Assembly: GCA_018647505.1 (NCBI GenBank)
Contig: JABGSX010000014.1
Coordinates: 1-33,018 of the forward strand
Reading direction: 5' to 3'
Length of the DNA: 33,018 nt
Source: a bacterium
GTDB taxonomy: Bacteria; Babelota; Babeliae; Babelales; JABGSX01
Positions 16,597-24,910 of the stretch are shown piece by piece; position 1 is the first letter of the stretch, and each line of letters begins with the position of its first letter. The notes under the pieces are model-generated. The model had not been told where the DNA came from. It was given only the letters and a program-made list of their open reading frames with translations, and did no database searches. The position numbers and the translations under genes were made by a program.

Positions 16597-17901
16597 ATGA
16601 AGAAGCTTCTTGGTTGTTTTTTTTATGCCTTGATTTTTGTGTTGTCTGTTTTTGCCAAGGAGAATGAGTTTCGTGTCACTGTTTCTTCTGACTCTTCTGA
16701 AAAAATGAAACTGTTAATTTGTATGAATTCTTATGAAAAAGAGCTTATTCCCGTTGCTAACGTTTTAAAAAGTGACTTTGAGTTTAGCCAACAGTTTGAT
16801 GTTGTTGTTAAATCGTACGGAATAATAGAGAAAAAAAGCCAGCTCAAAAAGTTGTGTGAACGGGGATATCCGTTTGTATTGTTTTTGAGCTTCTCAAAGG
16901 ATGATGGCTTGACGTGGATGTTGCATGACACACAACAGGGAGAAGTTATAAAAAGAAAATTGGTGCGAGTCTTTTCTTTTAGTCGGTTTGATTCCCATTG
17001 TGTTGCAAGTTCTATTTGGCCAGAGTTGACGGGTCAAAAAGGAGTGTTTACGACAAAAATAGCTTACTGTAAAGATGGTAATAAAATAAAAATTGGCAAT
17101 CGTGAAATGCGTGCTCGTCATGTTTATACAGCAGAGTTTGATGGAAAAAACTCTCGTTGCTTGGTTGGTATTCCCACATATTGCATTGCCCCTCGTTGGA
17201 ACAAAGATCCTGCAAATCCAACAGTTTTATATTCAGAGCACACAAAGTCTAACTTAAGACTAATGGGTGTGGATTTATACGGTAAGCGATGGGTAGCTTC
17301 TAATCTTAAAGGTCTTAATATGCTACCTTCATTTTCTGCAACAGGGGGTAAAACGGTTTTGTGTTTATCCGGTTCTGGAAACGGCAATTTGTATCTTTTG
17401 GATGAGTCTAAAAAAGGTTCACGAATTTTAACGCGCTTAACGTCAAAAGGGCGTAATTTTTCACCGTGCATGTTGGACGATGGTAGTGGATTGTTTTTTT
17501 GCTCAGACTTCCAGTCGCAAAGACCACAGATATATTTCATGAGATTGCCAGATAAAAAAATTAAGAAAATAACAACTGGTGGGTATTGTGTTTCTCCAAA
17601 TTATTCTTCTGTTGCAAAAAAGCTTGTCTATGCGAAGATGGTAAGCGGTGTTTTACAATTATTTTTGTATGATGCCAAAACCAAAGAGCACAAACAGGTG
17701 ACGTTTAACTATGGGAATAAAGACGATTGCTCGTGGTCCCCGTGTGGAAATTATTTGATTTATTCTGTTCGTAATAAGGGGCGGTCTCGTATTGCTATCA
17801 TGCATATTATTACCCGCAATGTTCGGTTTGTAACTGGCGCAAATGAATATTGTACGTATCCTTCATGGTCTCCAGTTTATACAAAGTTTGTAAGTGCTTA
17901 G
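16597..17901 (+). CDS. tolB: TolB-like beta-propeller periplasmic protein
   Basis: Signal peptide and WD40-like propeller repeats (DGKNSRCLVGIP..APRWNKDP, SWSPCGNYLIYSVRNKG, PSWSPVYTKF). ATG at 16597; the ORF-track start at 16591 is TTG. Confidence 0.8.
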   Translation: MKKLLGCFFYALIFVLSVFAKENEFRVTVSSDSSEKMKLLICMNSYEKELIPVANVLKSDFEFSQQFDVVVKSYGIIEKKSQLKKLCERGYPFVLFLSFSKDDGLTWMLHDTQQGEVIKRKLVRVFSFSRFDSHCVASSIWPELTGQKGVFTTKIAYCKDGNKIKIGNREMRARHVYTAEFDGKNSRCLVGIPTYCIAPRWNKDPANPTVLYSEHTKSNLRLMGVDLYGKRWVASNLKGLNMLPSFSATGGKTVLCLSGSGNGNLYLLDESKKGSRILTRLTSKGRNFSPCMLDDGSGLFFCSDFQSQRPQIYFMRLPDKKIKKITTGGYCVSPNYSSVAKKLVYAKMVSGVLQLFLYDAKTKEHKQVTFNYGNKDDCSWSPCGNYLIYSVRNKGRSRIAIMHIITRNVRFVTGANEYCTYPSWSPVYTKFVSA

Positions 17902-18084
17902 TTAGAAATTTTGTGTGCATACATTTTGTCGTGTGGAAGAGGAGAGTCGCTTTTTGAGTTTGCCTGGCTTGATTTGTTACAATTATAAAATTTTTATATA
18001 CTAATAATTGTGAACGATTCATAAATGATAATTGTGTTTCATTGAAAATCTTTAATTGATAAAATTTATTATAGGTATTGTAGT

Positions 18085-19920
18085 ATGACAAAAAAACCAA
18101 CAAAAAAGCCCATTCTTAATGGAGGGGCCCCTAAAAATTTCATTGTTCTAGTTGTGATTTTAGTCGCTGCTATTGCTGGTATGACTTTGCTTACCGATTA
18201 TGCGCGACAAACACAAAGTCTGAAATATTCAAAATTCCTAAATCTAGTCGAAAAAGATCAAATAAAATCTGTGTTCGTATCTGGGCAAGATTTGTTTGGT
18301 GAATTGAAAGATGGGGTAACGCGTTTTGAGACGACTATCCCACAAAGTGATTCTAGATTATGGCCAATGCTAGAAAAGCATTCAATTGAATATGGTTTTA
18401 CAAATCCTTCGAGTCAATTCAGTTGGTGGCATCTGATTTTGTTACTTGGCCTTATTTTGACTCCTCTGACCTTGTGGTACATGTTTAAGCAGTCTCGAGG
18501 CTCTGGTGGAGGAGGTGGCGGAAATATTTTTAATATGGGCAAAAGCAGGGCAAAAATGTTTATGCCTTCTACAATAAAGGATAATTTTAATTCCGTTGCT
18601 GGTGCGGTTGAGGCAAAGGAGGAGTTAAAAGATTTTATTGATTTTTTGAAAAGCCCTGAAAAGTATAAGCGTCTTGGAGCAAAAATAACTCGGGGAGTTT
18701 TACTTGTCGGTGAACCGGGAAATGGAAAAACCTTGTTGGCGAGAGCCGTTGCAGGGGAAGCCCAATGCCCATTTTTTAGTATAAGTGGTTCAGATTTTAT
18801 TGAAGTTTTTGTTGGAGTTGGGGCTTCTCGTGTTCGTGATCTTTTTGCTCAAGCACGTAAGCATGCTCCTAGTATTGTTTTTATAGATGAAATTGATGCT
18901 GTAGGGCGTCATCGTGGCAGTGGTCTTGGTGGCGGAAATGATGAGAGAGAACAAACTTTGAATCAATTGCTAACTGAGCTTGATGGTTTTGAAACGACTC
19001 ATGAGTCGATTATTGTTATGGCTGCAACAAACCGGCCGGATGTTTTGGATAAGGCTTTATATCGCCCTGGTAGGTTTGATCGCAGGGTGGAAGTTCCGTA
19101 TCCAGATCTTAAAAGTCGTGAAGCCATATTAAAGGTTCATTCGCGATCAGTAAGTATTTCTAAAGATGTTGACTTGGGTAAAATTGCTCGTGGTACACCA
19201 GGTTTTACCGGTGCTGACTTGGCAAACTTGATAAACGAGGCTGCAATAAGTGCATCGAAAAAAAATCAAAAAGATGTGACTCTTGAAGATTTTGAAGGGG
19301 CACGGGATAAGGTTACAGTAGGCAAGGAGCTCAAAACTGTTATGTTGACGGAGGAAGATCGCAAGATTTCTGCATATCACGAGGCTGGTCATGCTCTTAT
19401 GCATCTTATGAATCCAAAAGACTTAGACCCTTTGCATAAGGTGTCGATCATTCCTAGAGGACGGGCCCTTGGTGTTACACACACGCTTCCTGAACGTGAG
19501 AAGTATAATAAAACTCAAAATGAGATGGTTGCGACGATAGAATCGTTGTTAGGTGGCAGGGCTGCTGAGGAACTGGTTTTTGAAAGTGTTACTACCGGAG
19601 CCTACAGTGACTTTAAGCATGCGACAGAGGTTGCTCGTCAAATGGTTTGCTATTATGGAATGACACAGTCTCTTGGAAAGGTTGTTTATTTGCCAACAGA
19701 TAGGGGTGATTCTTATTCTCCTAGAACTGCTGAAAAAATTGACAAAGAAATAAAGGCCATATTGGATAAATGTTACTCAAAAACACAAAAAGTTTTGAAT
19801 GACAATAGGGACAAGTTAGACCTGTTAGCCGAAAAACTTCTTGAAAAAGAAACCTTATATTCGGCAGAAATTTATGAACTTCTGAATATTGAGCCTCGTC
19901 AGGATTTTAAGTTTAATTAA
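18085..19920 (+). CDS. ftsH: ATP-dependent zinc metalloprotease FtsH
   Basis: GVLLVGEPGNGKTLLARAVAGEA Walker A, FIDEIDAVGRHRG, second region of homology RPGRFDRRVEVP, HEAGH zinc motif. Confidence 0.98.
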   Translation: MTKKPTKKPILNGGAPKNFIVLVVILVAAIAGMTLLTDYARQTQSLKYSKFLNLVEKDQIKSVFVSGQDLFGELKDGVTRFETTIPQSDSRLWPMLEKHSIEYGFTNPSSQFSWWHLILLLGLILTPLTLWYMFKQSRGSGGGGGGNIFNMGKSRAKMFMPSTIKDNFNSVAGAVEAKEELKDFIDFLKSPEKYKRLGAKITRGVLLVGEPGNGKTLLARAVAGEAQCPFFSISGSDFIEVFVGVGASRVRDLFAQARKHAPSIVFIDEIDAVGRHRGSGLGGGNDEREQTLNQLLTELDGFETTHESIIVMAATNRPDVLDKALYRPGRFDRRVEVPYPDLKSREAILKVHSRSVSISKDVDLGKIARGTPGFTGADLANLINEAAISASKKNQKDVTLEDFEGARDKVTVGKELKTVMLTEEDRKISAYHEAGHALMHLMNPKDLDPLHKVSIIPRGRALGVTHTLPEREKYNKTQNEMVATIESLLGGRAAEELVFESVTTGAYSDFKHATEVARQMVCYYGMTQSLGKVVYLPTDRGDSYSPRTAEKIDKEIKAILDKCYSKTQKVLNDNRDKLDLLAEKLLEKETLYSAEIYELLNIEPRQDFKFN

Positions 19921-19947
19921 TTGTACTTGTAAGGGAGAGCTGTTTTT

Positions 19948-20748
19948 ATGAATTACAAGGATCCGGTCTTTATTCAAAAGATTGAAGAAATAGTTCGTTC
20001 GGCAGGCGATGATATTTTGATGCGGCATTTTGGAAAGCCCATGACCCTTCATTATAAAGATGGTGCAGGATATGCAACAGATGCAGACCTTGATTCAGAA
20101 AAGTATCTTATTAAATCTCTTGGAAAACTTTTTCCACAAGCATCTTTCTGTGCAGAGGAGTCTGGAGACTCTGGTAGTGGCGAATATCAGTGGGTTATTG
20201 ATCCTATTGATGGTACTACAAATTTTGCTAATGGGATCCCTTATTTTTGTGTTTCTATTGCGCTTGCGCATAATGATAAACCGGTTTTGGGAATGATATA
20301 TTCTCCTGTTTTGGGTGAATTTTTTCATGCGGTTGAAGGTTGTGGAAGTTTTTTAAATAAAAAACCAATTAGGGTTGGAAATAAAAAAGAACTTAAGGAG
20401 GCGGTTCTTGCTTCAGTGGTTGGAGAATACAAAAAGGAGGCTCGGCAAGAGGCCTTACATTCAATGTTGGATCTTGTTGGAAAGGTTTCTTCGATCAGGA
20501 GAATGGGAGCTTTGGCTTTAGACCTTGCATATTGTGCCTGTGGAAGATTAGATGTAATAATTTCTAAAGGCTTTAAGTGGTGGGATATTGCTGCTGGGGT
20601 TATTATTGTTGAGGAAGCTGGAGGACAGGTAAAATGTTCTGATGGTGGTAGCCTTAAAAATACGAATCTTTTTTGTATTGCAGCCAATGTGGATTTACAG
20701 AAAAAATTGAAGAGTTTCTTTGATTTTGAAAAAAATGATTTATGGTGA
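19948..20748 (+). CDS. suhB: Inositol-1-monophosphatase family protein (SuhB-like)
   Basis: AEESG, WVIDPIDGTTNFANGIPYFCVSIAL and KWWDIAAGVIIVEEAGG motifs. Confidence 0.92.
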   Translation: MNYKDPVFIQKIEEIVRSAGDDILMRHFGKPMTLHYKDGAGYATDADLDSEKYLIKSLGKLFPQASFCAEESGDSGSGEYQWVIDPIDGTTNFANGIPYFCVSIALAHNDKPVLGMIYSPVLGEFFHAVEGCGSFLNKKPIRVGNKKELKEAVLASVVGEYKKEARQEALHSMLDLVGKVSSIRRMGALALDLAYCACGRLDVIISKGFKWWDIAAGVIIVEEAGGQVKCSDGGSLKNTNLFCIAANVDLQKKLKSFFDFEKNDLW

Positions 20749-20860
20749 TTTTTTAATTTTAACCATAGGGATCTAATTTGAAAAAAAAGGGGTTTTAAAT
20801 TAAACTGATAGATATGTGCGACGAGAATTACTTTTTGTTTACAATTTCATAGGATTTAGA

Positions 20861-21064
20861 ATGTCTAGAATTTGTTATGTGTGTGGGAAAAGGCCTCAAT
20901 CGGCAAATCTTGTAAGTCATGCGAACAATAAGGTTAAACATTGGCTATACCCAAATGTTCATAAAATGAGATTTACGTTGAGTAACGATCCATCAAGAAA
21001 AGTTGTCTCAGCAAAGGTTTGTACGAAATGTTTCAAAGCAAACAAGGTTAAAAAAGTTGTTTAA
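20861..21064 (+). CDS. rpmB: 50S ribosomal protein L28
   Basis: MSRICYVCGKRPQSANLVSHANNKVKHWLYPNVHKMRF. SD AGGA precedes the ATG at 20861; the ORF-track start at 20816 is probably too long. Confidence 0.93.
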   Translation: MSRICYVCGKRPQSANLVSHANNKVKHWLYPNVHKMRFTLSNDPSRKVVSAKVCTKCFKANKVKKVV

Positions 21065-21087
21065 CGATCGTAAGGAATTAAGCTAAT

Positions 21088-21483
21088 ATGGCAAATATAA
21101 AATCGGCAAAGAAAAGAGCCCTTCAAAATGAAAAGCGCCACTTGATAAATCTTGCTCGTAAAACGGCTGTTAAAACGGCTGTTAAAAAAGTTTTAAACTC
21201 TTTGGCAAAAAGTGATCCTATAGAAGAGACCAGAGCCTTTTTTCTTGATGCTCAAAAGAAAATTGCTTCTGCCAAGGGAAAAGGTGTTTTACATGCAAAT
21301 ACCGCTTCTAGAAAAATTAGTCGTCTTGCAAAAAAATGCAATGAGGCTGAATTGCAAGTTGATGGTGAATCAAAGCCAAAGACTGTAACAAAAAAAGCTG
21401 CTGCTACAAAATCAAAAAGTGTAGCAAAGAAAAAGACCGCAGCCACAAAAAAGAAGACTGTTCCGGCAAAGAAAAAGGCGTAA
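21088..21483 (+). CDS. rpsT: 30S ribosomal protein S20 with a Lys/Ala-rich C-terminal extension
   Basis: MANIKSAKKRALQNEKRHLINLARKTAVKTAVKKV, S20 N-terminal signature; KKAAATKSKSVAKKKTAATKKKTVPAKKKA tail. Confidence 0.93.
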   Translation: MANIKSAKKRALQNEKRHLINLARKTAVKTAVKKVLNSLAKSDPIEETRAFFLDAQKKIASAKGKGVLHANTASRKISRLAKKCNEAELQVDGESKPKTVTKKAAATKSKSVAKKKTAATKKKTVPAKKKA

Positions 21484-21490
21484 AAGATTT

Positions 21491-21520
21491 AAGGCCGGTT
21501 GAAAAATCGGCCTATTTTTT
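21491..21520 (+). terminator. Rho-independent terminator after rpsT
   Basis: AGGCCG-(10 nt)-CGGCCT hairpin (21492-21513) followed by ATTTTTT. Confidence 0.85.
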
Positions 21521-22250
21521 ATCCTACGCGGTAGCTTACTCTTAGATTTCCTTTTTTATTTTTTACTTTTGTTATGGTGATGTTGCCAAGGTCTGTTGTA
21601 TTTTCAACATGAGTTCCTCCACAAGGGTGAGCGGCAAAGCCTTGGACTTGTACAATTCGTATTGGTTTATTGTCTGGTAAGTTTTTTGGAACATACTGGC
21701 ATGTGTTCGCAAGACTTTCTTTTTTTTGCATTGAGGTTACAATGGGCAATGATTTTTGTATAAGTTGATTAACCTCATATGCAAGTTGTTCCTTTAGAGA
21801 GTTTCTCTCTTCTTCTTCAAGAGTTCCTAGGTATTCAACGTAAGCTCCATCTGGAAAGTGAAAGCCTTTTCCGGGTTCTTTTTTTGGATGAAATTTTAGC
21901 ATTGCACAATCAATAAGGTGCCCTGCAGAATGGCTTTTGCTATTAATGTTTCTATTTTCTTTGTTTACTATTAGTTCTACCTTTTTGTTGATTTCAAATG
22001 GTTTAGATTCAAACGAGCCTGAGTGGTAAACAACTCCTTCGACAAGCCGTATGCTTTCAACATTAAATACCTTGCCGTTTTGTATTATTTTTCCTATATC
22101 GTACGGTTGTCCTCCTCCCTGAGGGTAAAAGATTGTCTGATCTACAATGAGCGCGTATGCTTTATTCTCGTATGGAATGACTTCAAAAAGGGTCGCCGTT
22201 GATTCAAGGGTGTTGCTTGTCATGTATAAAAGTTTTGTTGGTTTGCTCAT
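21519..22250 (-). CDS. Alanyl-tRNA editing protein (AlaX-type)
   Basis: FYPQGGGQPYDIG, HSAGHLIDCAMLKF (HxxxH) and VQGFAAHPCGGTHVENTTDLG (CxxxH) editing-domain motifs. Confidence 0.9.
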   Translation of the reverse strand: MSKPTKLLYMTSNTLESTATLFEVIPYENKAYALIVDQTIFYPQGGGQPYDIGKIIQNGKVFNVESIRLVEGVVYHSGSFESKPFEINKKVELIVNKENRNINSKSHSAGHLIDCAMLKFHPKKEPGKGFHFPDGAYVEYLGTLEEEERNSLKEQLAYEVNQLIQKSLPIVTSMQKKESLANTCQYVPKNLPDNKPIRIVQVQGFAAHPCGGTHVENTTDLGNITITKVKNKKGNLRVSYRVG

Positions 22251-23422
22251 GAGTTTTTCCTTTCCTCATCTTGCATAAGTTTGCTGTATTCTATTAAAAA
22301 CTTTTTTGTTATGTTAACCGGAATTCTTGATCCTCCAGCGTTTTCAACAATTACAACAAGGGTAATAGGTTTTTCATTTTTGTAAAAAATATTAGCAACG
22401 AACCACCCGTGTTCAAGGTATTTATCACCTAGCTTTCGCTTAGATAGTTCGCTTGTCTGAGCGGATCCTGTTTTTGCAAAGATGGTTAAATTCTCAATGT
22501 TATTTAGTCGTTTTCCTGTTCCTTCTGTTGATGCAGTACGCATTGATTGATTTAGGAAGGCTCTTGTTTTTTCAGAAATTTTGAGTGGTTGTTTTATAAT
22601 GGTTTCTTTTTCTAAAATTCGTGGATTTACAAGACTTCCACTAGCAATGCTTGCTACCATTCTTGCAATTTGAATTGGGGTTGTTAGCAGGAAGCTTTGC
22701 CCTATGGCAACGGAAAGGGTTTCTCCTTTCCACCATCGCTCTCCCTTGTATTCTATTTTCCAGTTGTATGTTGGTATAAGCCCTTTTTTTTCAGAGAAAA
22801 GAATGTTTGTTTTTTTGCCAAGGCCAAAAGTGTGGGCGTAATGTGCAAGCGTATCGATGTTCATTCGTTTGCCAATCTCGTAAAACAATATATTACAAGA
22901 GTGTGCGACGGCCAGTTCTGTCGTTAGTGATCCATGTTTTGCTCTACACCGTAGGTTGCTTTTTCCGAATCTAAAAAATCCCTTACAATTCCATGTTGAA
23001 TCTTGGGTGATTATTTTTTCTTCTAGAGCGGCTGAGACAGTTATAAGTTTAAAAATAGATGCGGGTGGATAACATGAATCAAATGCTCTGTTTATAAAAG
23101 GTTGCGTTTCTTGAATTTTTTTCCAGTCGTTGCTGATGATTGAGTCTAGAAAAATATTTGGATTGAACGATGGCCTGGAAACAATAACTTTTAGTGCGCC
23201 AGAAAAGGAGTCCATAAGAATAAATGCGCCTTTTTTTGTTTCGGGAAAATGTTTTTCGGCGAGTTTTTGTAGTTTGAGATCTAGGGTTAAATGCAAGTCT
23301 TGTCCGGCCAGGGCTTTTTTAATTTCTTTTTCTTTTAGATTTCTTCCCAGCGAATTGATTGTTCTTAAAAGCTCTCCAGATTCTCCCTTAAGAGAATCAT
23401 TAAAAAGCTTTTCTATTCCCAT
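22247..23422 (-). CDS. mrdA: Penicillin-binding protein 2, C-terminal transpeptidase portion (possible re-initiation product)
   Basis: SxxK (PPASIFKLITVSAAL), SxN (AHSCNILFYEIG), KTG (FAKTGSAQT). Same frame as 23453-23980, separated by one TAG. Confidence 0.85.
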   Translation of the reverse strand: MGIEKLFNDSLKGESGELLRTINSLGRNLKEKEIKKALAGQDLHLTLDLKLQKLAEKHFPETKKGAFILMDSFSGALKVIVSRPSFNPNIFLDSIISNDWKKIQETQPFINRAFDSCYPPASIFKLITVSAALEEKIITQDSTWNCKGFFRFGKSNLRCRAKHGSLTTELAVAHSCNILFYEIGKRMNIDTLAHYAHTFGLGKKTNILFSEKKGLIPTYNWKIEYKGERWWKGETLSVAIGQSFLLTTPIQIARMVASIASGSLVNPRILEKETIIKQPLKISEKTRAFLNQSMRTASTEGTGKRLNNIENLTIFAKTGSAQTSELSKRKLGDKYLEHGWFVANIFYKNEKPITLVVIVENAGGSRIPVNITKKFLIEYSKLMQDEERKNS

Positions 23423-23452
23423 TTTACCAGTTGCCTCACAGTTTATTGCGCC

Positions 23453-23980
23453 CTAATAACCAACAACGTGGCTTGCTATATTTTTGTGCGGATAAAATCT
23501 TTTGACACTTGTGTCAACGATTAGATTTGGATGAAGTGGAAATTGTTCTATAATTTTACTAAGTTCTTCGAATGATATATCGGGTGAGATGAGTTCTTTT
23601 TTAAAGTATTTTTCAGCGCGTTTTATTGTTTTTAAATACGAATCACAGGTTATTTTTTTTTGCAGGGTTATTTCTAAAAAATTTAGCACAGAAATTTGTT
23701 CTTGAGAAAGTTTTTGGTTGCCAGAACCTTGCCAAAAAATGTTGTGTGTTGGTCTGTTTGTTGCAAGAAGTTCTCCATTGTGGTCAAATATATTTCCTCT
23801 TAAAGAATCGGTTGGTTCTGTTCGTAAAAAATTTTTTTGACTTCTTATAAAAAGTCTGTCGAAAAGGTGCCCCTGAAGATAAAATAATTTTGCGGTGATA
23901 ATTAATAAGCAACACAAAAAACCGAAAACTATAATTCTTAATTTTTTCTTTGTCTTTAATGTCTTGTTTTGATTAATCAT
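23453..23980 (-). CDS. mrdA: Penicillin-binding protein 2, N-terminal TM and pedestal portion, ends at in-frame TAG
   Basis: TM helix, then SLRGNIFDHNGELLATNRPTHNIFW and FYPHKNIASHVVGY*. The typical continuation lies downstream in the same frame. Confidence 0.85.
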   Translation of the reverse strand: MINQNKTLKTKKKLRIIVFGFLCCLLIITAKLFYLQGHLFDRLFIRSQKNFLRTEPTDSLRGNIFDHNGELLATNRPTHNIFWQGSGNQKLSQEQISVLNFLEITLQKKITCDSYLKTIKRAEKYFKKELISPDISFEELSKIIEQFPLHPNLIVDTSVKRFYPHKNIASHVVGY

Positions 23981-24896
23981 CTTTTCGTTTTAGTATTGTA
24001 TGCAGAGGGTGTATGGTATCGAATAATTTTGCAAGGTGTTCTTGAGAAACGTGGGTGTATTTTTCTGTACTAGCTATGTTTTTGTGTCCGAGCAACTCTT
24101 GTACAATTCTAATGTCAACTCCCTGATTGATCAAATGAGTTGCGAAAGAATGTCTAATTTTATGCGGGGAAATAAACTTGTCGATTTTTAAAAACTGTCT
24201 GAACATTTGTATGATTCTTTGAACCGACCGCGATGTTAATTGTCCACCACGATGATTTAAAAATAAATACTCATCGGTAGTTTTAGTTTTTTGTCTTTCA
24301 TGAAGCAAATGTTGCAACAATTTTTCATGGGCTTTTGAGCCGAACAAAACAATACGCTCTTTTCTTCCTTTTCCATATATCAGGATTGTTTTTTGTTCTG
24401 AGTTTATATCTTTCAGTTTTATGTTTATTAGCTCGGAGCATCTAATTCCGGTTGCATACAATAGTTCCAATATTGCTTTATCTCTTAGGGGAAATTTGCT
24501 TGGAAGATCGCTTGTTTTAACATTGTCGAGTAGATGTAGCATTTCGTCTATAGTCAAATATACTGGGAGCTTTTTATCAATCTTTGGTCTTTTTAGGTTT
24601 AGATTTAAACTTATTCCATCAGTTTGAACATATTTTTCAAATGATTTAAGGCATGAAAGCTTTCTGGCTATGGAGCTTTTGTTTATTTTTTTGTTGTATA
24701 GAGACACAAGGAATCGTTCTATTGCTGAAAAAATATGTATGTTTTTTTCTGCTGTATTTATTTTTGCCCAGAACTGTGTAAATTGTTTAAGGTCTCCAAA
24801 GTATGCTCTTTGTGTGTTGAGAGCTAGATTTTTTTCGACATCTAGAAAGATAAGAAACTCTTCCTTTTTTGTTGTAAATTCTTCAAGTGTCATCAT
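23973..24896 (-). CDS. Tyrosine recombinase XerC/XerD family
   Basis: ATGIRCSELINIKLKDIN, GKGRKER, HKIRHSFATHLINQGVDIRIVQELLGHKNIASTEKYTHV (R..HxxR..Y). Confidence 0.93.
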   Translation of the reverse strand: MMTLEEFTTKKEEFLIFLDVEKNLALNTQRAYFGDLKQFTQFWAKINTAEKNIHIFSAIERFLVSLYNKKINKSSIARKLSCLKSFEKYVQTDGISLNLNLKRPKIDKKLPVYLTIDEMLHLLDNVKTSDLPSKFPLRDKAILELLYATGIRCSELINIKLKDINSEQKTILIYGKGRKERIVLFGSKAHEKLLQHLLHERQKTKTTDEYLFLNHRGGQLTSRSVQRIIQMFRQFLKIDKFISPHKIRHSFATHLINQGVDIRIVQELLGHKNIASTEKYTHVSQEHLAKLFDTIHPLHTILKRKDD

Positions 24897-24910
24897 TTCT
24901 CCTTACTCCT

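Noticed and set aside
23973-24896. Integrase marking an integrated mobile element
   Set aside because: The sequence is XerC/D-like and sits among cell-wall genes; no att-like direct repeats or other mobile genes nearby.
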